Shown: positions 10,728 through 20,814 of the stretch, one piece after another
How positions within the stretch are numbered: the first letter of the stretch is position 1
How the letters are laid out: the number at the start of each line of letters is the position of its first letter
Source of the DNA: Bacteroides sp. SM23_62_1
Lineage (GTDB): Bacteria; Bacteroidota; Bacteroidia; Bacteroidales; SM23-62
Assembly: GCA_001304505.1 (NCBI GenBank)
Contig: LJUQ01000030.1
Location: forward strand, 1-48,705
Length of the DNA stretch: 48,705 bases
Reading direction: 5' to 3'
Translations under genes and position numbers: made by a program
The notes under the pieces: model-generated
What the model saw: only the letters and a program-made list of their open reading frames with translations
Databases searched by the model: none
Told to the model about the DNA's origin: nothing

Positions 10728-11612
10728 TTAAATGCTTTTTATTAGTTCTGCAAGTCTGTTGTAAGTCGATCTGCTTACAGTTGTGAGGGGTAATCTAACG
10801 TGATTTTGAGTAATTCCAAGAATATTCAATGCTGCCTTGATGCCGGCCGGGCTACCTTCAATAAAAAGATTTTCAATGACTTCCAGCAGTTTATAATGAA
10901 TTGCTCTTGCTTCATCAAATTTCATCGCAAGTGCATAACGAACCATATCACTGAATTGCCTGGGAAATGCATTAGCAATTACAGATATCACTCCTGACGC
11001 ACCTGCACTGATCATGGGGAGGGTTATGGCATCATCTCCGGAAATAACTAAAAAATCATCAGGTTTATCCTGTATTATTTTCATGATCTGAGCAAAATTA
11101 CCAGAAGCTTCCTTTATTCCAACAAATTGATGCGTGAAATCATGGGCCAATCGCAGGGTAGTTTCAGCAGATATGTTACATCCGGTTCTCCCCGGTACGT
11201 TATATATAATAACCGGTACCGGGCTAATAGATGCAATGGTTTGATAATGTGTGTAAAGCCCTTTTTGATTCGGTTTGTTATAGTAAGGAGCAACTGAAAG
11301 AATGGCATCTATCTCATCAAAATTTGTTTTTTTGATTTTGTTAATTACCTCCTGCGTATTATAACCGCCAATACCCACAACGACCGGAACCCGCCTGTTA
11401 GTAGCTTCAATTACACAATTCGTAACAGCCTTCTTTTCATCTTTTGATAATGTGGGAGTCTCACCTGTTGTACCCAGTACAACAAGATAATCAACATTAT
11501 TGGTTATCAGGTGCTCAATAAGTTTAGTCAGTGAATTAAAATCAACACTGTCATCCTTTCGGAATGGAGTGACAATAGCAACTCCTGTTCCGGTAAACTT
11601 CTTATTAACCAT
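10728..11612 (-). CDS. dapA: 4-hydroxy-tetrahydrodipicolinate synthase
   Basis: Condenses pyruvate with aspartate semialdehyde in the first committed step of lysine/diaminopimelate synthesis, in the cytosol. Seen in 294 residues: the LGTTGETPTLS loop (about 46-56), Tyr137 in IIYNVPGRTG, and the Schiff-base Lys167 in VGIKEASGNF. It is convergent with secA, with a 41-base gap and only a weak inverted repeat between them. The DUF6913-like gene lies 119 bases upstream on the same strand, but a -7 box in that gap suggests dapA has its own promoter. Confidence 0.96.
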   Translation of the reverse strand: MVNKKFTGTGVAIVTPFRKDDSVDFNSLTKLIEHLITNNVDYLVVLGTTGETPTLSKDEKKAVTNCVIEATNRRVPVVVGIGGYNTQEVINKIKKTNFDEIDAILSVAPYYNKPNQKGLYTHYQTIASISPVPVIIYNVPGRTGCNISAETTLRLAHDFTHQFVGIKEASGNFAQIMKIIQDKPDDFLVISGDDAITLPMISAGASGVISVIANAFPRQFSDMVRYALAMKFDEARAIHYKLLEVIENLFIEGSPAGIKAALNILGITQNHVRLPLTTVSRSTYNRLAELIKSI

Positions 11613-11685
11613 TTGAATGAGGTTATGTTTTTTAGTGTAGGGATTAATTCTTAGTTATTCCCAGTATTGAGAGAGCTTTATGTAA

Positions 11686-11693
11686 CAAATATA
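11686..11693 (-). promoter_or_regulatory. Putative -7 box for dapA
   Basis: TATATTTG on the minus strand fits TAnnTTTG and lies about 75 bases before the dapA ATG. No matching -33 TTTG was found, so support is moderate. Confidence 0.4.
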
Positions 11694-11731
11694 AGCAATT
11701 AACCAGCATTTTAGTCCAGAAAGAAATATCA

Positions 11732-12280
11732 TCAGGTCTGAGTGCTGTGGATCATGTTCAGGTAATGTTTGATCTGATCCACGAGATAGGATATCTGTTT
11801 ATTTTTTCCTGTTTCGATCATTAAATCGTAATTCTCATCATTATTAAATCTTCCAATCTTATATTCCGCAGGTGACAGACTTATAATATAATGGACCGGG
11901 AAATAATCATCTGTACATAAATCGAATAATATATCAAACTTCTCCGTGATAAAATCCTTGATAAACTGACTTTTGGGCCTGAAATACCAGTCAAGGTTTT
12001 TCAGTGAAAAAAAATTAAATCCGGTCCTGAGCAGGAAATGATCGGGTATTGTTTTATTATTTATATATCCAAGTGCGAAAGTTTTTATCTTCCTCTCTTC
12101 AAGATATTTCTTGAAATTCTTTACAGCGTCAAAATCTTCCTCACTATTGCATGTAAATATCAATCCTGCTTTTTTTGCAGTATCAAAATTGTGGATTTTC
12201 CTTTTCCTGACGACCAGTTGGATTTTTCTTTTAAGGGAGTGGTGTCCTAAAAATTTTCTAATGTCCCGGAGCGTTTTCAC
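11732..12280 (-). CDS. Conserved hypothetical protein, DUF6913-like
   Basis: 182-residue protein without signal peptide or membrane segment. It has a basic N-terminus (MKTLRDIRKFLGHHSLKRK) and a mixed alpha/beta body with FDILFDLCTDDYFPVHYI and SPAEYKIGRFNNDEN. From memory this resembles the DUF6913 family, which is restricted to Bacteroidota; function is unknown. It lies between ligA and dapA on the same strand. Spacers of 311 bases upstream and 119 downstream make co-transcription possible but not certain. No catalytic motif was recognised. Confidence 0.8.
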   Translation of the reverse strand: MKTLRDIRKFLGHHSLKRKIQLVVRKRKIHNFDTAKKAGLIFTCNSEEDFDAVKNFKKYLEERKIKTFALGYINNKTIPDHFLLRTGFNFFSLKNLDWYFRPKSQFIKDFITEKFDILFDLCTDDYFPVHYIISLSPAEYKIGRFNNDENYDLMIETGKNKQISYLVDQIKHYLNMIHSTQT

Positions 12281-12591
12281 AATACAATATTAGAAAAATT
12301 TATAATCTGACATTATAGCTGATAGATGCAAATTTTGAACATGGAAGATTGACTAATCCGTGTATGCGTATATTTTGTAAATTATTTTGTTGATAAATTG
12401 CTGATTGTTAATATGTTAATAAGGGATTATCTATATCAAAATATCATTGTTCTTTTTATGCCATACATTAATCTCTCTGCTCAAACAAATAAATTTACTT
12501 ATTACTCACCCCTTAAAGGCCACAGACACATCCATCTCGCGAATGTTTGCTGTAGAAACATTTCACAAATTAACAAATTTACATTTTGCCT
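12281..12591. other. Spacer between ligA and the DUF6913-like gene
   Basis: AT-rich spacer of 311 bases. A 7-bp stem AATGTTT/AAACATT with a 7-base loop lies at 12542-12562, downstream of ligA. It is not followed by a T-run on the ligA strand, so it is not called a terminator. Open frames across this part overlap the ligA end in antisense and are not supported. Confidence 0.5.
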
Positions 12592-14601
<2,010 letters not shown>

Positions 14602-14614
14602 TTACTGCAATGAG

Positions 14615-14622
14615 CAAATTTA
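14615..14622 (-). promoter_or_regulatory. Putative -7 box for ligA
   Basis: TAAATTTG on the minus strand fits TAnnTTTG. Transcription would begin about 14 bases before the ligA ATG. The -33 position has no TTTG. Confidence 0.4.
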
Positions 14623-14840
14623 CTAAATGACGGTTAAAAAAGATGGTATTGGAAAATTTAAAAAATCTGGAAAATAAATTTTTTGCTATAAAACATTTTT
14701 TTTCATAGCTGGGCTTTTGATCATTTCTGCAATTCGTCAGCTGAAACTGACGGCAATTGATATAAATCAGCTGAAGTTAACAACGATTGATATTATTAAT
14801 ATTCTGGGAATGATGCCCTGAATCCTGTGCACTTTTATTT

Positions 14841-15040
14841 GTATCCTGGAAATGTCTCACAATCCCTTTATTTGCGACATATATTCCAGTATCCTGGAGA
14901 GTTCTCACAATCCTATACTTTGTAACATATATTCCAGTATCCTGGAGATGTCTCGCAATCCCCTTCTTTGCTCCATATATTCCAGTATCCTGGAGATGTC
15001 TCGCAATCCCCTTCTTTGCAACATATATTCCAGTATCCTG
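14841..15040. repeat. Minisatellite with exact 48-bp unit, about four copies
   Basis: The core GTATCCTGG recurs at a strict 48-base interval. Starts of ATTCCAGTATCCTGG are at 14883, 14931, 14979 and 15027, with a partial first copy from 14841. Later copies are nearly identical. Each unit contains CCAGTATCCTGG, a small inverted repeat. Since 48 is 16 codons, frames stay open on both strands: 16-residue repeats like RNPLLCxIYSSILEM on plus and EGDCETSPGYWNI on minus. No start context or domain supports a real protein. Confidence 0.85.
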
Positions 15041-15105
15041 TCCGGTTAGAAACCGGACTTAACTGGTATCCATATTTACCTTCAGGTCCGATTGGAAATC
15101 GGACC
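15040..15105. repeat. Two short hairpins of the stem-TT-NNN-AA-stem family
   Basis: GTCCGGTT-AGA-AACCGGAC is at 15040-15058. GGTCCGATT-GGA-AATCGGACC is at 15085-15105. The stems differ (CCGGTT against CCGATT), but both stay fully paired with a three-base loop. The first abuts the end of the 48-bp minisatellite. Other members are at 26505-26519, 30400-30418 and 31984-32128. Confidence 0.75.
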
Positions 15106-15374
15106 AACTTTATACTTTTTGTTTAAAAATAAGTAAGGCTCTTTATCACAAAAAGACTTAAAATATTGCATTGTATCATTCAAATAAGTGAATCATTATT
15201 CTCAAATCTCTTTTACCTTAGCCTTCTTCTTATTGCGACTCTGTGACCATTGCGACAATTGCGACCTTTTCTTCCTTCGCCTTCGCCCTCTTTCTATCTT
15301 ATAAACACCATTATGTTAAAATATTATTACATATAATATATATACCCTAATTTTTTTCTTCTATATTTGTTTAA
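15106..15374. repeat. Spacer before the cobalamin riboswitch, with inverted period-9 repeat
   Basis: Positions 15221-15290 hold the period-9 repeat in reverse orientation (ATTGCGACT, GTGACCATTGCGAC, AATTGCGACC). The 19 bases 15221-15239 are an exact reverse complement of 48658-48676, about 33 kb away. The remainder (15106-15215 and 15295-15360) is AT-rich with nothing recognised except the -7 box below. Confidence 0.6.
15362..15369 (+). promoter_or_regulatory. Putative -7 box for the B12 locus
   Basis: TATATTTG fits TAnnTTTG. The predicted start of transcription, about six bases later, coincides with the first base of the riboswitch P1 stem (15375), which supports the call. No -33 TTTG is seen. 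Confidence 0.5.
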
Positions 15375-15552
15375 GTTATGGTTCTTCTTGTTCAACCGAA
15401 CAAGTGGATAATAGGGAAGCAGGTGAGAATCCTGCACAGTTCCCGCTGCTGTAATCTTTAAGAGTTCCGGGGCATACTTTGCCACTGTCTGCTTACTGGT
15501 AGATGGGAAGGCGCTCCGGAAAGTAAAAGTAAGTCAGAAGACCTGCCATAAC
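15375..15552 (+). ncRNA. Cobalamin (B12) riboswitch aptamer
   Basis: Adenosyl- or other cobalamin-sensing leader RNA. The closing stem P1 is GTTATGG (15375-15381) with CCATAAC (15546-15552). Conserved stretches occur in order: AGGGAAGCAGGTGAGAATCC (15413-15432), CAGTTCCCGCTGCTGTAA, the B12 box GCCACTG (15481-15487), GGGAAGGCG and GTCAGAAGACCTGCC (15533-15547). It lies about 135 bases before the first gene of an uptake locus, as expected for repression by cobalamin. Confidence 0.95.
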
Positions 15553-15590
15553 AAGACAGAAGAATAGCTTTCGGGATAAAAGTACGAATC

Positions 15591-15673
15591 CGGAAAATTA
15601 AAATTCCTGCTTCTTTCCGTTAAGCTTGTGAATAATGATTGTGGGAACAATCTTATTCATCATGTTTAAACAT
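15591..15673 (+). promoter_or_regulatory. Likely expression platform of the B12 riboswitch
   Basis: Between aptamer and gene there are two candidate stems. One pairs CGGAAA (15591-15596) with TTTCCG (15614-15619). A stronger one pairs GAATAATGATTGT (15630-15642) with ACAATCTTATTC (15647-15658) around a GGGA loop with one bulge. The 12-base palindrome ATGTTTAAACAT (15662-15673) follows. No T-run follows the strong stem, so control by blocking translation or by an unconventional terminator is possible. This is inference. Confidence 0.45.
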
Positions 15674-15686
15674 AAACAGTCCAGTT

Positions 15687-16421
15687 ATGAACAAATTCAA
15701 CAGTGCTGCAATTGTTTTTGCAGTTTTTACAATTATTCTTATATCCTGTAGTGAGGAAGAGGAAAAGATAGACTTTATAACCTTTGAAGATCTGTTTCTG
15801 GATGAAACGGGTTACTGGAATGGCTCGGATGGTTCTGGTGGATTTTATACAGGCAATGCTTTCTTTCCCAATTCATATACAGATTGGGGAGGAGGAATAA
15901 TATCCTGGGCAGGATTCGGGTATTCAAACCATACCGACAAATTAACTCCCGGATATGAAAACCAGTATAGCTGTTATGCTGGTTCAGGTACCAATAACTC
16001 GCAGGTTTTTGGTATCATATCGGTAGGAGACACGATGGTTTTTAATGTCCCTGAGAAGATTGAGTATCTCTATGTTGCAAACAGCACCTATGCAGCCCTG
16101 TCAATGAAATACGGTGATCAGTTTGCCAAGAAATTCGGCGGAGACGATGGGAATGATCCGGATTATTTTCATCTTATCCTCTCAGCATTTGATGAGGAAG
16201 ATTTTATGGTTGGCAGAGCGACAATCGGCCTGGCCGATTATACATTCCCCGAGAATGATCAGGATTATATCTCAAACACATGGACAAAAATCCCGCTTGA
16301 AGATTTTGGCTATTTAAAGAAGATAGCATTTTCTTTTGGGTCATCAGACACAAGTGAATATGGCATCAACACCCCGATGTATGCATGCATTGATAATATT
16401 AAGGGGGTGTTGAAGAAGTGA
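15687..16421 (+). CDS. DUF4465 surface lipoprotein, BtuH-like candidate corrinoid binder
   Basis: 244-residue lipoprotein. The start at 15687 is chosen because it gives a lipoprotein signal (FTIILISC, Cys21); an upstream ATG at 15639 lies inside the riboswitch expression-platform hairpin. Cys21 is followed by SEEEE, an acidic run like known Bacteroidota surface-export signals. The body matches DUF4465: FEDLFLDETGYWNGSDGSGG, SWAGFGYSNHTD, YAALSMKYGDQFAKKFGG and NTPMYACIDNI. From memory, DUF4465 proteins in Bacteroides B12 loci include BtuH, a surface cobalamin-binding protein; identity here is inferred from domain and position. It is the first gene after the riboswitch. Confidence 0.85.
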   Translation: MNKFNSAAIVFAVFTIILISCSEEEEKIDFITFEDLFLDETGYWNGSDGSGGFYTGNAFFPNSYTDWGGGIISWAGFGYSNHTDKLTPGYENQYSCYAGSGTNNSQVFGIISVGDTMVFNVPEKIEYLYVANSTYAALSMKYGDQFAKKFGGDDGNDPDYFHLILSAFDEEDFMVGRATIGLADYTFPENDQDYISNTWTKIPLEDFGYLKKIAFSFGSSDTSEYGINTPMYACIDNIKGVLKK

Positions 16422-16476
16422 AGGAACAAGGCTAAGGATGATCCACTGAAATACTAACAGAATAACGCATAAATTT

Positions 16477-17466
16477 TTGAAAACATACCGACATATAAGT
16501 TTGTTTCTTCTAATAACCGTTAGCCTCAATTCCATGTCCCAATCTTTTGATCCACCGGCCGAACAGGAGGGTAGCAGGGCTATACACATGGATAGTCCGC
16601 TGTTTAAAGCGTGGGCAACGGAATGTAAACTTGTTAGGGGACCGGGAATTATTACCTTTCCTGATAGTGTCGATGTTACCTTCGGAGAGGCGGTTAATGC
16701 TTCCGGGAAGGCAGGAGATGGGAAAGTTGTAAGCCTTGGTGATGGCGGACAGGCTACCCTGTATTTTGATATGCCCATTAGTGATGGCCCAGGCCCGGAT
16801 TTTGCAGTATTTGAAAACAGCTTCAATGACTTCTTTCTTGAGCTGGCCTTTGTTGAAGTCAGTTCAGATTCCATAACCTTCGTTAGGTTCGGGGCTGTCA
16901 GTCTCACTTCGGTTGATACACAAGTTGGTACATTTGGCCTGCTTGATGCTACATCCCTCTTCAACCTTGCCGGGAAATACCGGGGTGGTTATGGCACACC
17001 CTTCGACCTTTCAGAATTACAGGATCAGCCAGGCCTGGATGTCAATCATATAGTCTGTGTAAAAGTAATTGATGTTATCGGTACACTGATCGATTCACTT
17101 GCATCGCATGATTCCCGCGGAGTCATAATCAACGATCCATGGCCTACCCCTTTTGAGTCAGGGGGATTTGACCTCGATGCTGTCGGAGTTATTCAAAATG
17201 AAGCCCATCTGTCCGATGGTGAATGGACTTTACGCGATATGGTGATTTATCCGAATCCCTTCAAATCGTTTCTGTGGATCAATATCCCGGGATCCTTTGA
17301 AAATATTGTTATGGTTTACAATATTCAGGGACAACTTATCCTTTATAATAAATTAATTACTCCTGAAATTCATCTTGATCTGGAAAGTTTGAATCAGGGA
17401 TTATATTACATAGTGATTGTAGATGAAAAAGGTAAAAGGTATTCCAGAATCATACAAAAAATTTAA
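16477..17466 (+). CDS. T9SS-sorted surface protein of unknown function in the B12 locus
   Basis: 329 residues with a TTG start followed by a signal peptide (MKTYRHISLFLLITVSLNSMSQ). The mature region (about 23-245) has a conserved-looking core VVSLGDGGQATLYFDMPISD, then GPGPDFAVFENSFNDFFLEL and FDLDAVGVI. This resembles beta-rich surface proteins that I recall next to TonB receptors and cobalamin riboswitches; no biochemical role is known to me. The C-terminus is a T9SS type A sorting domain from about 250 (MVIYPNPFKSFLWINIPG). It lies 55 bases after the DUF4465 gene and 48 before the receptor gene, so co-transcription is likely. A role in corrinoid capture is inference. Confidence 0.85.
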   Translation: MKTYRHISLFLLITVSLNSMSQSFDPPAEQEGSRAIHMDSPLFKAWATECKLVRGPGIITFPDSVDVTFGEAVNASGKAGDGKVVSLGDGGQATLYFDMPISDGPGPDFAVFENSFNDFFLELAFVEVSSDSITFVRFGAVSLTSVDTQVGTFGLLDATSLFNLAGKYRGGYGTPFDLSELQDQPGLDVNHIVCVKVIDVIGTLIDSLASHDSRGVIINDPWPTPFESGGFDLDAVGVIQNEAHLSDGEWTLRDMVIYPNPFKSFLWINIPGSFENIVMVYNIQGQLILYNKLITPEIHLDLESLNQGLYYIVIVDEKGKRYSRIIQKI

Positions 17467-17514
17467 CTGTTTTGTTGAAATAGAATATTTATAAAACAAT
17501 CCATCTGCATTATT

Positions 17515-19485
17515 TTGAAAAATTTCAAAAGACATAAAATAAAGTATTCTTTTTTTCTGATATTCCTTCTGCCAGCCTTTCCTGGTATAATCTTATCACA
17601 ATCAATCTCAGACACTATTCATATCCGGGAAGTAACCATTGTTCAAAAGGATTTACTTCGGGAATCAGCGGTTACTCTGTCAAAAATGGATTCATTTGCC
17701 CTGGGTGTAACCAGCAAACGCAACATTTCAGAATTGTTAAGTCAACATTCCAATGTTTATATTAAATCTACCGGTCGTGGAACGCTCTCCACAGCATCAA
17801 TCCGGGGCACGGGTGCCGGTCATGCACAGGTTCTGTGGAATGAAATCCCGATCAATTCCCCAATGCTTGGTCAGGTTGATCTTTCTCAGATCCCCGTCTG
17901 TTTCCTGGATGAGATAACCATATATTCCGGTGGCAGTTCTTTATATCAGGCATCAGGTGCTCTGGGAGGAATAATTTCTATTGAAAACAGGCCTGAATGG
18001 GATAAAGAAACAGGGGGCAGCCTGAGCAGTGAGATTGCCAGTTACAGTACGTATAATTTATCCGGGAGACTGAATATTAACAGGATAAAGTGGACCAGCA
18101 AAAGCAGGGCTTATATAAACCGTTCTTTGAATGATTATCCATATCTGAATACCCATGTTGTACCCAATACAAATGAGAAACTTCATAATGGAGAATGGAC
18201 TAAATCAGGCCTCTTACAGGAAATTTATTTCAGGATTAAATCAACCGATCAGTTTTCATTCAGACTGATGTGCCAGCATACTGACAGGAACCTGCCTCAG
18301 CCAATGTCATATGAAGGTGCGGAGAGGAAAGAATACCAGGAAGACCGGAATCTCTTTGCAGGTCTGTCATGGAAGCACTTCGGCCAGTCAAATCAGTTTG
18401 AATTTAGTACTGCGTGGATTGATAATAACCTGAAATATGGTTTGAAATCTGCTGAATGGGATCTTTACAGGATCCGTTCCGATGGCCACGAAAAGTGTAT
18501 CATGAACAGGTTCCATTATACACGGCAACTGGGCTTGAAAAATAAATTAAATATGCAAATCCGGTTCAACCGTTATGATGTTAATATGTATGAACAAATA
18601 AGCTCTGATGGATATAAAGCAAAACGTTCTGATCTGTCAACCATGCTGAATATCAGCAGGGAAATGTCGGACAGGATCAATGCATATATGCTTTTCAGGA
18701 ACAACCTGGTTGATGCGCATCGGATGCCTGTCATGCCATCTCTTGGTGTGGCTGTCAGGGTGCTGAAAGAGAATGAGTTATGGTTAAAATCTAATATATC
18801 GCGGAATTATCATTTCCCCGGACTGAATGACCTTTACTGGATCCCGGGGGGTAATCCCAATTTAAAGCCGGAAGAAAGTTATACTGCTGATCTCTCCGCT
18901 GATCTAATGTTAGGAAATGATTTTATTTCATTTAGTTCAGTATTGACAGGATTTGTTTCACGGATTGATAACTGGATACTCTGGAAACCTACCCAATACG
19001 GATACTGGTCGCCTGAAAATATTGCACTTGTCCTCTCACGGGGAATGGAATTCAGCTTCAAATCATCTGCCAGTTTCGGGTTTTGCAATATCATGCTCCG
19101 TGGCAATTATAGCCTGTGCCGAACGACGAATGAAAATTCTGTTTACGCAGCTGACAGATCAAAAGGGAAACAATTAATATATATACCTGTACATACAGCA
19201 AATATTCATTCCGGGATATCTTATAATGGATTTTCTGTCAATTATTCACTTTTCATCACAGGCAAACGGTTTACGCAATCCAGTAATGAAGATGCTTTTT
19301 ATCAAAATGCGTTGAATAAATACCTGCTGAATGATTTTATTCTTGGGAAAGAGATTGATATGCAAGATTTCAATGCGGGCATATATGTTGGGATATATAA
19401 TATTTTTAATACCAGTTACCAGGTGATCTTATCCAGGCCAATGCCTGGCAGGAATTATTCGCTGGCGCTTGAGCTGTCGTTTTAA
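17515..19485 (+). CDS. btuB: TonB-dependent outer-membrane receptor, BtuB-like
   Basis: Outer-membrane transporter for corrinoid, energised by TonB. 656 residues, start TTG, signal peptide ending near GIILSQS (about 1-30). A possible TonB box DTIHIREV lies at 33-40. The plug domain (about 50-158) has ISELLSQHSNVYIKSTGRG, SIRGTGAGHAQVLWNEIPIN and YSGGSSLYQASGALGG. A 22-strand barrel type region follows and ends in aromatic SLALELSF, as OMPs do. It lacks the N-terminal carboxypeptidase-like domain of SusC proteins, which favours a BtuB-like over a glycan receptor. Substrate is inferred from the riboswitch and the BtuFCD genes. Confidence 0.88.
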   Translation: MKNFKRHKIKYSFFLIFLLPAFPGIILSQSISDTIHIREVTIVQKDLLRESAVTLSKMDSFALGVTSKRNISELLSQHSNVYIKSTGRGTLSTASIRGTGAGHAQVLWNEIPINSPMLGQVDLSQIPVCFLDEITIYSGGSSLYQASGALGGIISIENRPEWDKETGGSLSSEIASYSTYNLSGRLNINRIKWTSKSRAYINRSLNDYPYLNTHVVPNTNEKLHNGEWTKSGLLQEIYFRIKSTDQFSFRLMCQHTDRNLPQPMSYEGAERKEYQEDRNLFAGLSWKHFGQSNQFEFSTAWIDNNLKYGLKSAEWDLYRIRSDGHEKCIMNRFHYTRQLGLKNKLNMQIRFNRYDVNMYEQISSDGYKAKRSDLSTMLNISREMSDRINAYMLFRNNLVDAHRMPVMPSLGVAVRVLKENELWLKSNISRNYHFPGLNDLYWIPGGNPNLKPEESYTADLSADLMLGNDFISFSSVLTGFVSRIDNWILWKPTQYGYWSPENIALVLSRGMEFSFKSSASFGFCNIMLRGNYSLCRTTNENSVYAADRSKGKQLIYIPVHTANIHSGISYNGFSVNYSLFITGKRFTQSSNEDAFYQNALNKYLLNDFILGKEIDMQDFNAGIYVGIYNIFNTSYQVILSRPMPGRNYSLALELSF

Positions 19486-19506
19486 TAATTAAAAAAGAAT
19501 GCAAAC

Positions 19507-20577
19507 ATGACTTCAAAAACGTTCATAGTGATTGTTATTATTGCATTACTCATTATATCCTGTGATGATGATGCCGAAAATATTACCGGATTGGATTTTT
19601 CAGGTTCCAATGGTGTATTTATTGTTAACGAAGGCAATTATACCTATGATAATGCCTCGCTTTCTTTTCTTGAGTTTTCCTCACAAAAAATTTATAACGG
19701 GATCTTCTTCACGGCCAATGGTACAAATCTCGGAGATGTTGCCCATTCTATGCTTATTTATAACAACAAGGGTTACATAATCGTTAATAATTCCGGTAAG
19801 ATTATAATCATAGATCCAGATACCGGAATAATGGTTGAGAAGCTGACAGGTCTTATATCACCGCGGTATGTTTATAATGTTAATAAAACAAAAGGATACA
19901 TTTCTGATTTGTATTCCATGAAAATCACCATGTTTGATCCGGAGCAAAATGCTCTGACAGGATTCATTACTGTTCAGAATAATAATCCAATTAATCAGCA
20001 TTCTACTGAACAGATGACAGGTTATAATGAATTTGTATTTATCGCATGCTGGTCTTTTGATAACCAAATACTTGTTCTCGATTCATTGACAGACCTGATT
20101 GTTGACTCCATTACAGTTACCAAACAGCCTAATAGTATTGTTCTTGACTGCCTTCATAAACTATGGATACTATCTGACGGGGGTTTTCCGGGAAGTGCCT
20201 ATGGACAGGAGATTGCTGCCCTCACAAGGATTGATGCTGAAACCAGGTCAGTGGATCTGGTATTACCCTTTCCTTCCCTGAGTGATTCACCGGTTGACCT
20301 TGTGATAAATGGTTCAGCTGACACATTATATTTTATAAATAATGGGATCTATCGGATGTCCGTTACAGATCAAAAACTGCCGGATAAACCTTCTATTGTG
20401 GTGCGGAATGAAAATTTCTACAGCCTGGCTGTAGATCCTGTGACATCCATAATATATGCCGGTGATGCAATTGATTATCAGCAGAATGGATTGATTTACA
20501 GGTTCAGTCCGAATGGTGAATTGATTGATTCATTCAGAGTGGGTATCAATCCCGGATCGTTTTGTTTTAAGTATTGA
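19507..20577 (+). CDS. btuG: BtuG-like beta-propeller surface lipoprotein
   Basis: 356 residues, lipoprotein signal MTSKTFIVIVIIALLIISC with lipidated Cys19 followed by DDDAE, an acidic run typical of surface-exposed lipoproteins in this phylum. The mature protein is built of YncE-like repeats (GVFIVNEGNYTYDNASLSF, KIIIIDPDTGIMVEKLTG, QILVLDSLTDLIVDSITV), fitting a beta-propeller with DUF5074-type features. Bacteroides BtuG proteins of this type sit on BtuB and bind B12 very tightly. It starts 21 bases after the receptor gene, the same pairing as btuB-btuG there. Binding itself is inferred. Confidence 0.8.
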   Translation: MTSKTFIVIVIIALLIISCDDDAENITGLDFSGSNGVFIVNEGNYTYDNASLSFLEFSSQKIYNGIFFTANGTNLGDVAHSMLIYNNKGYIIVNNSGKIIIIDPDTGIMVEKLTGLISPRYVYNVNKTKGYISDLYSMKITMFDPEQNALTGFITVQNNNPINQHSTEQMTGYNEFVFIACWSFDNQILVLDSLTDLIVDSITVTKQPNSIVLDCLHKLWILSDGGFPGSAYGQEIAALTRIDAETRSVDLVLPFPSLSDSPVDLVINGSADTLYFINNGIYRMSVTDQKLPDKPSIVVRNENFYSLAVDPVTSIIYAGDAIDYQQNGLIYRFSPNGELIDSFRVGINPGSFCFKY

Positions 20578-20625
20578 ATCTTTCTGGTGGAGGATGTATT
20601 TTAACAAACAAAGCTGAAAAAGAGA

Positions 20626-20790
20626 TAATGGAGTAATTAATGAAGGCTTCTCGCTGATTTCGCAGGTTATCCCGCAAATTTCGCAAATAATAAATAAAGG
20701 ATATAATTAAATCTGCGAAATCTGCTCTTGAATTTGCGGATATCTGCGAGGACTCTTTAAAATCGTATGAATGATATTAACTATATTTGA
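20626..20790. repeat. Element D: palindromic CGCAGATT-type repeat
   Basis: Arms AAGGCTTCTCGCTGATTTCG (20643-20662) and, oppositely oriented, CTGCGAAATCTGCTC with ATATCTGCGAGGACT (to about 20755) form an imperfect long hairpin. AAGGCTTCTCGC is shared with element C (26610-26621). No clean terminal repeat was found. It marks the left border of the protease inside the B12 locus. Confidence 0.5.
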
Positions 20791-20814
20791 TACGATTCTC
20801 AAACATGGGAGTGA

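Noticed and set aside
10687-10760. Terminator between secA and dapA
   Set aside because: Only a 6-base inverted repeat (CAGAAC/GTTCTG) with a long loop; too weak to call.
14841-15040. CRISPR array
   Set aside because: The 48-bp units are contiguous with no unique spacers and no cas genes are present.
14852-15107. 16-residue repeat proteins on both strands (65 and 64 codons)
   Set aside because: They arise because the 48-bp repeat length is a multiple of three. There is no domain, signal or start context, and both strands are equally open.
16344-16964. 206-codon minus-strand frame opposite the T9SS-sorted gene
   Set aside because: Antisense to a well-supported gene with signal peptide and sorting domain.
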